Source: an uncultured Eubacteriales bacterium (GTDB lineage: Bacteria; Bacillota; Clostridia; Lachnospirales; Lachnospiraceae). From it: a stretch of 64,000 nt of DNA. A program made the translations under genes and the position numbers. Position 1 is the stretch's first letter. Every line of letters begins with the position of its first letter. The DNA lies in assembly GCA_949294665.1 (NCBI GenBank), contig CASFID010000015.1:1-64000 (forward strand). The letters are read 5' to 3'. Below, piece after piece: positions 42,378 through 51,119 of this stretch. The notes under the pieces were generated by a model. The model made no database searches. It was not told the origin of the DNA and worked only from the letters and a program-made list of their open reading frames with translations.

Positions 42378-42404
42378 CCGGACCGGCAAAGGAAGTGCTT
42401 ATAT

Positions 42405-44150
42405 ATGAATCTTAAAAACATCTGGAGAGCTCTGTCGCTGAAACGAAAGATACTTACTGTGTTCCTTCCCCTTATCATGATCCCCTTCCTGCTCGTACTT
42501 ATCGTATCCCTGACGATCATCGTGAGGAACGGGAAAGCCGAGGCGATCAAAAATGCAGAGGACAAGCTGATGCTCGTATCTGACCAGATGGATCAGATAC
42601 TGTCAAATGTGCAGTACAATATCAAAGCCTTTTCGACCAGTTCAGCGCTTCAGGATGCGATCTCTTCTGATTATCCTGATTCCACTTACGGCAATTATCT
42701 GTTTTCTACTTCCATGCATTCTGCTATCTATAATATCATGGATATCCAAAGTTATATCTCTGACGGTTATATACAGACTTTCGACGGCAAAGTATTTGAT
42801 ATCAATACGGATTCCATCCAGACTCCGGATGCAGAGATGAACGAATATTACGATTATGTTGTCGCACAGAAAGGGCGCATCCTGCTCGGTTCTCCCCGGG
42901 AGAAGAATGCCGGAAGCGCGTTTAACATATCAAAATCTCTGATCGATATTGACACAGGCCAGTGCCTTGGCATTCTCTCTTTTGATATCAGGGAAGCGCT
43001 GTTTTATGATTCCTATCGCTCGGTCATTGACAGAGATAACGAGCATCTCTATCTGGTCGACAGCGACGGGTACGTCCTCTCCTCCGAAAACAGGGATGTA
43101 CTCCGCCAGAAAGCTTCCGACGACTTGTGGCGGGCTGTGGAGGAGATATCGAGCGCAACAGACAGTCTTTCGCTGTCTCAGAATGACTCTCTTATCCTTG
43201 CCACCACATCAGAAATCGGAGAATTCCATATCGTATATGTCCTGAAATACTACAGTATATACAAGGAAGCTCTGGGCCTTGCACTGATACTTGCATGCAT
43301 CGGCATATCCGCCCTGCTCGTCACGATCGTTCTGACTACGGTTCTGGCCCAGAGTCTCACAAAGCCTCTGGCGCTTCTGACCACCTATGCGGACAGGACC
43401 GGCCATGGAGATTTTTCCGCCGACATACAGATCACCTCCAAAGATGAGATTGGTTTTCTGGCGGAGCGTTTCAAGAAAATGAACCGGAATATCAAGAATC
43501 TCACTATACGCATCTATGATGAACAGACACAGAAAAAGGAATACGCGCTGAATCTGCTGCAGGCTCAGATCAATCCACATTTTCTCTATAATTGTCTGGA
43601 TAATATAAGCAGTCTCATCGCAGACCGCAAAAACGATCCCGCACTGTCCATGCTCTACCATCTGGGAAGATATTACCGGTCTGTTCTGAGCAAAGGCAGA
43701 AATATCATCACCATACGGGAGGAGTTGTCGCTCGTTCGGGATTATCTGGAGATCCAGCTTATAAAAGCACCGAATCTTTTTATATACACGATAGATATAA
43801 GCGATGATATCCTGAATCTGAAGATCATGAAAATGCTGCTGCAGCCCATCGTTGAAAATGCCGTAATGCATGGCTTTACCGGGTACAAAGACAGACGCAG
43901 TCTGCACATAGAAGGAGAACTGGCCGGCTCCGCAGTGCTGATCACGATCACCGACGACGGGCGCGGCATTTCGGAGGAAGCTGTTCATTCGATATTCAGC
44001 GAAGGTACTTCCATGATCCCCCGGCATTTCGGCCTGAAAAATATCAGGGAGCGCATCCGGCTGAAATATGGTCCCTCTTTTGGTGTGACAGTGAAGTCTG
44101 TGCCGGGGAAAGGCACAAAGGTTATCGTCTCTTTCCCGAAACTTTTATAA
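42405..44150 (+). CDS. YesM-type sensor histidine kinase (second locus)
   Basis: The 582-residue kinase has membrane helices at about 16-40 and 287-310, an extracellular sensor between them and a HAMP domain. The phospho-acceptor box is AQINPHFLYNCLDN (His392), and the ATPase domain has LQPIVENAVMHG and DDGRGIS. The frame is open from 42288, but the ATG at 42405 (MNLKNIWRALSLKRK) has AAGGAAG upstream and gives the standard N-terminus. It is followed 17 bases later by its response regulator and is divergent from the second sugar importer operon, which it presumably senses for. Confidence 0.94.
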   Translation: MNLKNIWRALSLKRKILTVFLPLIMIPFLLVLIVSLTIIVRNGKAEAIKNAEDKLMLVSDQMDQILSNVQYNIKAFSTSSALQDAISSDYPDSTYGNYLFSTSMHSAIYNIMDIQSYISDGYIQTFDGKVFDINTDSIQTPDAEMNEYYDYVVAQKGRILLGSPREKNAGSAFNISKSLIDIDTGQCLGILSFDIREALFYDSYRSVIDRDNEHLYLVDSDGYVLSSENRDVLRQKASDDLWRAVEEISSATDSLSLSQNDSLILATTSEIGEFHIVYVLKYYSIYKEALGLALILACIGISALLVTIVLTTVLAQSLTKPLALLTTYADRTGHGDFSADIQITSKDEIGFLAERFKKMNRNIKNLTIRIYDEQTQKKEYALNLLQAQINPHFLYNCLDNISSLIADRKNDPALSMLYHLGRYYRSVLSKGRNIITIREELSLVRDYLEIQLIKAPNLFIYTIDISDDILNLKIMKMLLQPIVENAVMHGFTGYKDRRSLHIEGELAGSAVLITITDDGRGISEEAVHSIFSEGTSMIPRHFGLKNIRERIRLKYGPSFGVTVKSVPGKGTKVIVSFPKLL

Positions 44151-44167
44151 GAAACAGGAGGCTTAAG

Positions 44168-45781
44168 ATGTACAAAATCATGTTTATAGACGACGAGCCA
44201 CTGATCCTGAGGAGGCTCCACCAGATAATCGACTGGCCTTCCTTGGGATTTGAGATCCTCAGAGACGCTTCCGACGGCAATGAGGCGCTGGAGCAGATCA
44301 GGCGTACTCCGCCCGATATCATCATATGCGATATCAATATGCCCAATATGGACGGGCTTACCCTGGCTGAAAAGATCAAAGAGGATTTTCCTCATACTGA
44401 GATCATCATACTGACAGTAAACGACAGCTTCGGATGCGCGCAGCAGGCTCTTAATACCGGTGTGGACCACTATCTGCTCAAGCCGATAGATCCCGGGGAA
44501 CTTCTGAAGATCATCCGGAAAGTCCAGACTGGTCTGGAGTCTTCACAGAAAGAGAAACTGTATCTTGACGATCTCAAGGACAAGGCTCTCCTCAGCGAGC
44601 ATATGATCCGTGAAAAGTTCCTGAACTGGCTTGTAAGCGGCAGGCAGCCTCTCAGTGAGGAACAGATCCATGAGCGCTTCTCGTTCTATCAGATCCCCGT
44701 AAGCGGGCAGGAATTTCAGATTCTCTCCGTCCACATCAACTCATTTACAAAAGAGATGATGAGATCGAGCAGCGCAGAAGACCTGATCGGGAAAGCCAAA
44801 AGCACAATCGAAGATTCCCTCTACGATTATCAGAACTGGAGCGTTTTCTGTGATTCGTTCTATAATCTGATCATCATATTCGGATTTCAGAACGAAGCCG
44901 GTCTGAGCAATCCGAGCATTGAGCTGATCGGACAGATGATACGTAATAATCTGCTGTTTCATCTGAATCTCCCCGTCACTGTGTTTTACAGCCGGAAATA
45001 TCAGGGGGCGAGGAATCTGTACTGCTGTTACTATGACACTAAATTTTTATGCCAGTATACCCCATCCGTCATCAATAAAGGAGTTCTCTCATTCGATGAA
45101 TATATCCGTTCATCCCTGGACGCTTCTTTTGATTTTGACACTCTGCGATCGGACACCCTTAAATCTCTGCGCAGCGGCAGTTCCGACGAGTTGGCGGATC
45201 TGATATCCTCCACCCTGCTGCGCGCCCTCTCGATCGGTTCTCTTGAAAGTTTTAACATGCTGAGGATAGATTTTATCATGACCGGCATCATGTTCCTTCA
45301 GGAGAACAGAATCGCGATGCAGGATGTTTTCCAGGATCATTTTTCCCCGCTGGCAGAGATCCTGGAATACAATGACGCCGAAAGCTGTATCTCTTTCCTG
45401 AAAGATTATTTTGACAGGATGCTCCGATATATTGAAACCAATAAGATATCCCCGCAGAATAAGATCACAGAAAAGTGCATGGAACTTATCAGTGAAAATA
45501 TCTCTTATCAGCAAATGTCGGTAAAGTGGCTGGCTTCTCAGCTTTATATCAGTGAAAACTATCTGAGCCGGCTCTTTAAAGCAGAAACCGGCCTGTCTCT
45601 GAACAAATATATTACAAAGCAGCGCATGAAATGTGCAAAGCATTACCTTGATACAGGGTGTACGAATCTGCAGCAGGTATCTGCCGCCGTCGGATTTGCC
45701 GATCCTTTTTATTTCAGCAAATGCTTTAAAAAAGAATTTGGAGTGGCGCCTTCAAAATATCTGAATAGTAATATGACGTGA
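44168..45781 (+). CDS. YesN-type response regulator with AraC DNA-binding domain (second locus)
   Basis: The 537-residue protein has an N-terminal receiver domain with Asp55 in IIICDINMPNMDG and Lys in YLLKPIDPGE. A long central region leads to two C-terminal AraC helix-turn-helix motifs (SVKWLASQLYISENYLSRLFKAETGLS and QVSAAVGFADPFYFSKCFKKEFGVAPSKY). AGGAGG lies six bases before the ATG. The kinase and regulator form a two-gene operon, most likely activating the importer and ADP-ribosylglycohydrolase operon on the other strand. No clear terminator is seen before the downstream mgtE promoter. Confidence 0.94.
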   Translation: MYKIMFIDDEPLILRRLHQIIDWPSLGFEILRDASDGNEALEQIRRTPPDIIICDINMPNMDGLTLAEKIKEDFPHTEIIILTVNDSFGCAQQALNTGVDHYLLKPIDPGELLKIIRKVQTGLESSQKEKLYLDDLKDKALLSEHMIREKFLNWLVSGRQPLSEEQIHERFSFYQIPVSGQEFQILSVHINSFTKEMMRSSSAEDLIGKAKSTIEDSLYDYQNWSVFCDSFYNLIIIFGFQNEAGLSNPSIELIGQMIRNNLLFHLNLPVTVFYSRKYQGARNLYCCYYDTKFLCQYTPSVINKGVLSFDEYIRSSLDASFDFDTLRSDTLKSLRSGSSDELADLISSTLLRALSIGSLESFNMLRIDFIMTGIMFLQENRIAMQDVFQDHFSPLAEILEYNDAESCISFLKDYFDRMLRYIETNKISPQNKITEKCMELISENISYQQMSVKWLASQLYISENYLSRLFKAETGLSLNKYITKQRMKCAKHYLDTGCTNLQQVSAAVGFADPFYFSKCFKKEFGVAPSKYLNSNMT

Positions 45782-45789
45782 TTTTGTTC

Positions 45790-45818
45790 TTGACATCGTT
45801 ATTTCTGTGAACTACAAT
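45790..45818 (+). promoter_or_regulatory. Promoter of the M-box/mgtE transcript
   Basis: A consensus TTGACA (45790-45795) and a near-consensus TACAAT (45813-45818) are exactly 17 bases apart, shortly before the riboswitch. This is one of the strongest predicted promoters in the window. Confidence 0.8.
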
Positions 45819-45842
45819 GTACACGTATAAAAACAGAATACA

Positions 45843-46000
45843 TCATTCGGTAGGTGAGGTTACCACAGGGATCAGGATAATCCCGAAGATTGCTGCCGCG
45901 AGATCGTGGAGACACGATAAGATGGTCAGCAGGCTGTGTCGTGAAGGTGCAGCCTAATGCAATTGATATGCCCTGTGATACTAAAGCTTGAACGATGCAT
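45843..46000 (+). promoter_or_regulatory. M-box (ykoK leader) magnesium riboswitch
   Basis: The leader contains the conserved M-box blocks in order: GGTAGGTGAGGTTACC, TGCTGCCGC, GTCAGCAGG, AGCCTAATGC, and TGCCCTGTGATACTAAAGC near the 3' end. The class binds Mg2+ and represses magnesium transporter expression when Mg2+ is plentiful. It is followed by a terminator hairpin and mgtE, the expected target. Confidence 0.9.
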
Positions 46001-46028
46001 CCCGGTCATATTTTTTTCGATCGTTTAT

Positions 46029-46066
46029 GACTCCGTCATTGTTCAGGCAGTGACGGAGTTTTCTGT
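46029..46066 (+). terminator. Riboswitch-controlled terminator before mgtE
   Basis: GACTCCGTCA and TGACGGAGTTTT form a ten-base stem with a 12-base loop and a short T run, between the M-box and mgtE. It is the likely off-state structure of the riboswitch. Confidence 0.8.
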
Positions 46067-46094
46067 GTGAATTGCAGTCAAAGGAGGTGAGGTT

Positions 46095-46277
46095 ATGGAC
46101 TCTGGTGCCAGTTGCCATATATGCGGCTTAATGACAGAAAATAACATAAAGAGAGGTACTTATCATGAACAAAGAGATTTTTGTAAAACTTCTCCAGCAG
46201 CGTCAGTACAAAGCTGTGAGGAGTATTCTGGATGTTATGAACGAAGTGGACATAGCCTCGCTGCTCTCCGAACTTGA
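46095..46277 (+). CDS. Possible leader ORF overlapping the mgtE start
   Basis: A 60-codon frame begins MDSGASCHICGLMTENN after an unusually strong AAAGGAGGTGAGG and runs out of frame through the mgtE start at 46165. The ribosome site is better than that of mgtE itself (AGAGAGG). The downstream half of the frame is just a shadow of mgtE, so if real it is a regulatory leader peptide rather than a functional protein. Evidence is limited to the ribosome site. Confidence 0.25.
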   Translation: MDSGASCHICGLMTENNIKRGTYHEQRDFCKTSPAASVQSCEEYSGCYERSGHSLAALRT

Positions 46278-47496
46278 TGACAAAGAGCTGGCTCTGGCAT
46301 TCCGCCTGATCCCGAAAGATAAAGCGGCGGAAGTATTTGCCAATATGGACAGTTCCATGCAGACTTATCTTGTGGATATGTTTTCGGAAAAAGAGCTGAA
46401 AGAACTTCTGGACGACCTGTATATGGACGATACCGTAGACATGCTCGAAGAACTTCCGGCAAATCTGGTCAACCGCATCCTGGATGCCGTCAGCACATCT
46501 GACCGCGCGCTTATCAATCAGCTTTTGAACTATCCCGAGGACAGCGCCGGAAGCATCATGACCACAGAATATGTGGACATCCGGGCCAATATGACTGTCG
46601 CTCAGTCTATGGCGCATATCAAAGAGACCGGGATCCACAAGGAAACGATCTACACCTGTTATGTAACAGAACGGCGCAGACTGATCGGAATCGTCAGCGC
46701 CAAGGATCTGATGACGACAGACGATGACGTGCTCATCAAAGATCTGATGGAGACGGAGATCATCTCTGTAAAGACACATACAGATAAAGAAGAAGTTGCG
46801 AAACTTTTTACAAAATATGATTTTCTGGCTATCCCTGTTCTCGATGCAGATGAACTGATGGTCGGTATCGTCACTTTCGACGACGCCATGGACGTCATGG
46901 TAGAGGAAGCGACCGAGGATATCACAAAGATGGCCGCTATCAATCCAAGTGAAAAGACATATTTTGAGACATCCGTATTTGCACACGCAAAGAACCGTAT
47001 CCCGTGGCTTCTGATCCTGATGTTCACATCGATCATCACAGGTACGATCATCACAAGATATGAGAATGCATTTGCCGCGATCCCACTGCTCGTATCCTTT
47101 ATCCCGATGCTGATGGACACCGGCGGAAACTGCGGTTCCCAGAGTTCTACTCTTGTCATCCGCGGGATTGCGCTGTCGCAGATCCGTTTTAAAGATATCT
47201 TCCGCGTAGTATTCAAGGAATTCCGTATTTCTCTGATCGTTGGAGCCGTGCTCGCTGTAACAAACGGCATCCGTATCATGATCCAGTATCAGAATATGGA
47301 ACTTGCTCTTGTTATCGCGCTGTCACTGATCGGCACGGTCATCATGGCGAAACTGATCGGATGTCTGCTTCCTCTGCTGGCAAGCAGGGTGAACCTGGAT
47401 CCGGCGATCATGGCTTCGCCGCTCATCACGACGCTGGTGGATATCTTCTCCATACTCATTTACTTTAATATTGCAACGATACTGTTTAACCTATGA
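46165..47496 (+). CDS. mgtE: Magnesium transporter MgtE
   Basis: The 443-residue Mg2+ channel has a cytoplasmic MgtE N domain (about 1-128), two CBS domains that sense intracellular Mg2+ (about 130-250) and a C-terminal membrane domain of five helices (from about 273). The membrane domain carries the conserved MLMDTGGNCGSQSSTLVIRG and an N-terminal plug-helix region. It lies behind an M-box riboswitch, so expression should rise when Mg2+ is scarce. AGAGAGG precedes the ATG. cutC follows 92 bases downstream on the same strand. Confidence 0.96.
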   Translation: MNKEIFVKLLQQRQYKAVRSILDVMNEVDIASLLSELDDKELALAFRLIPKDKAAEVFANMDSSMQTYLVDMFSEKELKELLDDLYMDDTVDMLEELPANLVNRILDAVSTSDRALINQLLNYPEDSAGSIMTTEYVDIRANMTVAQSMAHIKETGIHKETIYTCYVTERRRLIGIVSAKDLMTTDDDVLIKDLMETEIISVKTHTDKEEVAKLFTKYDFLAIPVLDADELMVGIVTFDDAMDVMVEEATEDITKMAAINPSEKTYFETSVFAHAKNRIPWLLILMFTSIITGTIITRYENAFAAIPLLVSFIPMLMDTGGNCGSQSSTLVIRGIALSQIRFKDIFRVVFKEFRISLIVGAVLAVTNGIRIMIQYQNMELALVIALSLIGTVIMAKLIGCLLPLLASRVNLDPAIMASPLITTLVDIFSILIYFNIATILFNL

Positions 47497-47588
47497 GCAC
47501 ACCGCGGCTTCTGCGTCGTACTTTTATTATGCCGGTGTCTTTCTTCTTATACCGATGTCTTTCAATTGAGTCAGGGAGGTCTGAACAT

Positions 47589-48341
47589 ATGGGAAATTAC
47601 ATTCTGGAAACCTGTGTAGACTGTGTGGAATCGGCTCTGGCCGCTGAGAAAGGCGGTGCAAGCCGTATTGAACTCTGCAGTGATCTTGTAATAGGAGGCG
47701 TATCGCCGTCACTGCCTTTATTCCGGCAGATCCGCAGATATACGGATTTAAAAATACGCGTCCTGCTCCGGCCGCGGTACGGAGACTATTGTTATAATGA
47801 CTATGAATGCGATGAGCTTAATGAAGAGATCGAGATGTTTCGCGAAGAGGGCGCCGATGGAGTAGTCGTCGGCATACTGAATCCGGACGGTACGCTGAAC
47901 ACAAGACAGCTTGCCCGGTTCAGAGAGTCCGCCGGCAGCATGGAAATCGCGCTGCACCGCGCATTTGACGTATGTCTTGACCCTTTGAAAGCGATGGAAC
48001 AGGTAATTGAGCTGGGTTATGATACAATCCTGACAAGCGGTCAAAAACCAACCGCGTGGGAGGGCAGGGATCTGCTGAAGTCTCTTCATAAAAAGGCGGG
48101 GGGACGGATCGAAATCCTGGCCGGCAGTGGGATCTCATTGGAGATCATCAGAAAACTGATTCCGTATACCGGCATCTCTTCCTACCATATGTCCGGCAAG
48201 ATCGAGGCTGACAGCGCCATGACTTTCCGGATGCCGGAGATCGGTCTTGGTTTGTCGCCCGAAAAGGACTATAAGCTGCTTTTGACAGACAGTCATGCCA
48301 TCGGCGATTCCGTCGGATATCTCAGACAAATCTTTAAATAA
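47589..48341 (+). CDS. cutC: Copper homeostasis protein CutC family
   Basis: The 250-residue TIM-barrel protein shows the CutC signature ETCVDCVESALAAEKGGASRIELC near the N-terminus and MSGKIEADSAMTFR near the end. CutC proteins are linked to copper handling in bacteria, but the biochemical role remains unsettled. The frame is open from 47493; the ATG at 47589 is chosen because GGGAGG precedes it and MGNYILETC is the usual N-terminus. It is probably cotranscribed with mgtE and ends before a bidirectional terminator. Confidence 0.93.
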   Translation: MGNYILETCVDCVESALAAEKGGASRIELCSDLVIGGVSPSLPLFRQIRRYTDLKIRVLLRPRYGDYCYNDYECDELNEEIEMFREEGADGVVVGILNPDGTLNTRQLARFRESAGSMEIALHRAFDVCLDPLKAMEQVIELGYDTILTSGQKPTAWEGRDLLKSLHKKAGGRIEILAGSGISLEIIRKLIPYTGISSYHMSGKIEADSAMTFRMPEIGLGLSPEKDYKLLLTDSHAIGDSVGYLRQIFK

Positions 48342-48350
48342 AACGTTATA

Positions 48351-48389
48351 AAACCGGAAACCTCTGCTGACACAGAAGTCTCCGGTTTC
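48351..48389. terminator. Bidirectional terminator between cutC and the oxidoreductase gene
   Basis: AAACCGGA and TCCGGTTT form an eight-base stem with a 23-base loop; T-rich sequence follows on both strands. It separates convergent genes. Confidence 0.7.
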
Positions 48390-48413
48390 ACATTTATCTG
48401 TATTACTCAGATC

Positions 48414-49403
48414 TCACGACCTGTAGCCTGTCTTGTCCAAAATCTGATCTACGATATGTGCAAGATCCACGCTAAACTGCTCTGTCACATACGGCGTTTC
48501 TTCTCCGCATATGCACCTTCCCAGCTGTTCCACTTCAAGGCGGTAATTATTCGGAACTTCCACCGTCCGGAGTTCTTCTTTTCCCTCAGAATCCCTCAGC
48601 ATATAGGACAGACTGCCCGGCGCATTAAATCCGAAATCAACGGAAATCAACGCTCCTTTCGAGCCATGGATCTGGAAACGGTCAAGGGAGCAGTTCTTCT
48701 CTGTCTCAAGGACCATCCCACAGTCAATGTGCGCTTTCATTCCATCAGCGTACTCAAATACAGCCGTCGTATAAGTATCGATCCCTTCTTCTGAAAAACT
48801 GCTCACTGCGCCGATCTTCTCCGGCTTTCTTCCGGTCATCCGCAGTACAAAGCTTGCCGCATAGACTCCCAGATCATACATACATCCTCCGAGAGTTTCC
48901 TTTCTCATGCGGATATTGCTCTGATCATAATCCGATGTGATAAGGGCAGCCTCAATATAGCGCACTTCACCGATTTCTCCGGAGTCGATCACTTTTTTAA
49001 GCTCTTTAATATACGGGCTGTGCTGATAGGCAAAAGCCTCCATGAGGAATACATTATTTTCTTTTGCCGCCCTGAACATCTGCTCTGCTTCATCAGCGTC
49101 TGGCGCCAGCGGCTTCTCGCAGAGGACATGTTTGCCGTGCCGGAGTGCCTGGATCGTCCAGTCATAATGCATTGTATTCGGGAGCGGGATGTACACCGCC
49201 TCTACCTCAGGATCCTCCAGCAGTTCTTCATAACTTCCATATGCTCTTCTAAATCCATACTTCTTCTGAAACGCTTCCGCTTTCTCCAGACTGCGCCCCG
49301 CTATCGCTGTCAGTTCGCAGTTATCTGCAAGTTCCATCCCTCTGGCTGTGTCGCGCTCAAAGATGTAGGCGGTTCCCATAACGCCCCATTTGATTTTCCG
49401 CAT
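48414..49403 (-). CDS. Gfo/Idh/MocA family oxidoreductase
   Basis: The 329-residue NAD(P)-dependent dehydrogenase has an N-terminal Rossmann domain (KWGVMGTAYIFERDTARG; the usual GxGxxG is degenerate). It carries the family EKPLA motif (LCEKPLAPDADEA near residue 97) and a C-terminal substrate domain with LGGCMYDLGVY. Members act on sugars, inositols or dihydrodiols, and the substrate here cannot be read from the sequence. The start at 49403 follows GAGAGG. It lies 37 bases downstream of ilvE on the same strand, but a functional link to branched-chain amino acids is not evident. Confidence 0.9.
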   Translation of the reverse strand: MRKIKWGVMGTAYIFERDTARGMELADNCELTAIAGRSLEKAEAFQKKYGFRRAYGSYEELLEDPEVEAVYIPLPNTMHYDWTIQALRHGKHVLCEKPLAPDADEAEQMFRAAKENNVFLMEAFAYQHSPYIKELKKVIDSGEIGEVRYIEAALITSDYDQSNIRMRKETLGGCMYDLGVYAASFVLRMTGRKPEKIGAVSSFSEEGIDTYTTAVFEYADGMKAHIDCGMVLETEKNCSLDRFQIHGSKGALISVDFGFNAPGSLSYMLRDSEGKEELRTVEVPNNYRLEVEQLGRCICGEETPYVTEQFSVDLAHIVDQILDKTGYRS

Positions 49404-49440
49404 CACTCATACCTCTCTTTTTCGATGAATGACAGACCGC

Positions 49441-50466
49441 TTACTCGATCACTTTGATCCATCCTTCCGGAGCTTCGATATGCCCCATCTGGATTCCTGT
49501 CAGCGTATCGTACAGTTTCTGTGTAATCGGTCCCATCTTCTCCATTCCGCTCGGGAAACAGATCTCTTCCCCGTGGTTGACAACTTTTCCTACCGGGGAG
49601 ATCACTGCAGCGGTGCCGCACAGGCCGCACTCCGCGAAGTCTTTTACTTCATCGAAGTACACGTCTCTCTCCTCAACCTTCAGTCCGAGATAGTGCTCGG
49701 CCACATACATGATCGATCTTCTCGTGATGGATGGAAGGATCGTACTTGAGTGCGGTGTTACAACTTTATTATCCTTTGTGACAAAGATGAAATTTGCTCC
49801 TCCTGTCTCCTCTACTTTCGTCCTTGTAGCGGAGTCCAGATACATATTCTCATCGAATCCGTTTGCATGGGCGGTCACGATCGCATGGAGACTCATCGCA
49901 TAGTTAAGACCTGCTTTAATATGTCCCGTTCCATGCGGCGCCGCGCGGTCAAAGTCCGATACGCAGATCGTGATCGGCTTCGCTCCTCCCTTAAAGTAGG
50001 GGCCCACCGGAGTCGTAAAAATCCTGAACTGATATTCATCGGCCGGTTTTACCCCGATGACCGGATTAATTCCAAACATATACGGTCTGATGTACAGTGT
50101 AGCGCCCGATCCATACGGCGGTACATATGCGGCGTTTGCCTTGACAACCTCTGCGACGGCGTCTACAAAACGCTCTTCCGGAAATACCGGCATTTCAAGA
50201 CGTCTGGCAGAATCCACCATACGCGATGCGTTCAGATCCGGACGGAAAGTCACGATCTTCCCGCTCTCTGTTGTATATGCTTTCAGGCCCTCGAATACGG
50301 TCTGTGCATACTGGAGCACTCCAGCGCACTCGTTCATCACGATGTTCGCATCATCGATCAGCGCGCCGTCGTCCCATTTTCCATCTTTATAGTTCGACAC
50401 ATACCGCTTGTCTGTCTGCATGTAGTCAAATCCCATATTTTCCCAGTCAAGATTTTTCTTCTCCAT
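49441..50466 (-). CDS. ilvE: Branched-chain amino acid aminotransferase
   Basis: This 341-residue class IV PLP enzyme catalyses the last step of valine, leucine and isoleucine synthesis. The PLP lysine lies in GTGHIKAGLNYAM near residue 180. Other family segments include RPYMFGINPVIGV, DENMYLDSATRTKVEETGGANFIF and FAECGLCGTAAVISPVGKV. Length and motifs fit the BCAT2-like group. It has its own promoter (50516-50544) behind the ilvBN operon, so it need not depend on the T-box. AGAGGAGG precedes the ATG. Confidence 0.95.
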   Translation of the reverse strand: MEKKNLDWENMGFDYMQTDKRYVSNYKDGKWDDGALIDDANIVMNECAGVLQYAQTVFEGLKAYTTESGKIVTFRPDLNASRMVDSARRLEMPVFPEERFVDAVAEVVKANAAYVPPYGSGATLYIRPYMFGINPVIGVKPADEYQFRIFTTPVGPYFKGGAKPITICVSDFDRAAPHGTGHIKAGLNYAMSLHAIVTAHANGFDENMYLDSATRTKVEETGGANFIFVTKDNKVVTPHSSTILPSITRRSIMYVAEHYLGLKVEERDVYFDEVKDFAECGLCGTAAVISPVGKVVNHGEEICFPSGMEKMGPITQKLYDTLTGIQMGHIEAPEGWIKVIE

Positions 50467-50515
50467 CGTGTTTCCTCCTCTGCTTGGAAAAGCCTGTCAT
50501 TACTCTACGGTCAAC

Positions 50516-50544
50516 ATTATAATACTGTGATTAAGAAAAATCAA
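50516..50544 (-). promoter_or_regulatory. Promoter of ilvE
   Basis: Minus-strand TTGATT (plus 50539-50544) and consensus TATAAT (plus 50516-50521) are exactly 17 bases apart, 50 bases before the ilvE start. Confidence 0.7.
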
Positions 50545-50573
50545 GAGCGCGCTCGGTTTTGCGGATGGCGCTC
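50545..50573 (-). terminator. Terminator-like hairpin downstream of ilvN
   Basis: Minus-strand GAGCGC and GCGCTC pair across a 17-base loop and are followed by TTGATTTTTCTT. The T-rich tail overlaps the -35 box of the ilvE promoter, so the two signals are interleaved. Confidence 0.4.
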
Positions 50574-50593
50574 CCGTACAATGTATTGCTGAA

Positions 50594-51103
50594 CTAGCGT
50601 TCCATCATACTGATGGATTCGATCCCCACGCTTCCGCCTCTGACGACTTCGATACTCTTAAATTCCGCTTTCATAAGCTTCACTACAGCGTCGTTCTTGG
50701 TCGCTGTCTGTACGAATTCCACGAGGACGCTGTCTCTGCCATAGTCGATCACTTTCGCCTTGAACGTCTCCGCGATCTGGAACACTTCCACTTTATCTGC
50801 GGGAGAACACTTAAATACTTTCACATACAGGATCTCTTTCATCCTGACAAAAATATCTGTAAAGTCGATCACCTTGATCACTTCGATCATGCGGTTGAGC
50901 TGCTTTTTGATCTGCTCGAACGTCTCGTCATCGCTGACGGTGGCGATCGTCATTCTTGATACGGTCGGATCCTCCGTCGTTCCCACTGTCAGGCTGTCCA
51001 GATTGTATGACTTGGCGGAAAACAGCCCCGAGATCTTAGAGAGTACGCCCACCTGATTTTCCACATAGAGGGAGATCCATCTTTTTTTCATATTGTTATC
51101 CAT
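50594..51103 (-). CDS. ilvN: Acetolactate synthase small (regulatory) subunit
   Basis: The protein of about 169 residues has an N-terminal ACT domain (RWISLYVENQVGVLSKISGLFSAKSYNLDSL) and the conserved C-terminal half of the family. It binds valine and restrains or activates the IlvB subunit. It follows ilvB by 16 bases. The start could be 51109 or 51103; the second has AAGGAG at better spacing and is used here. Confidence 0.93.
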   Translation of the reverse strand: MDNNMKKRWISLYVENQVGVLSKISGLFSAKSYNLDSLTVGTTEDPTVSRMTIATVSDDETFEQIKKQLNRMIEVIKVIDFTDIFVRMKEILYVKVFKCSPADKVEVFQIAETFKAKVIDYGRDSVLVEFVQTATKNDAVVKLMKAEFKSIEVVRGGSVGIESISMMER

Positions 51104-51119
51104 TCTCATACGCTCCTTT

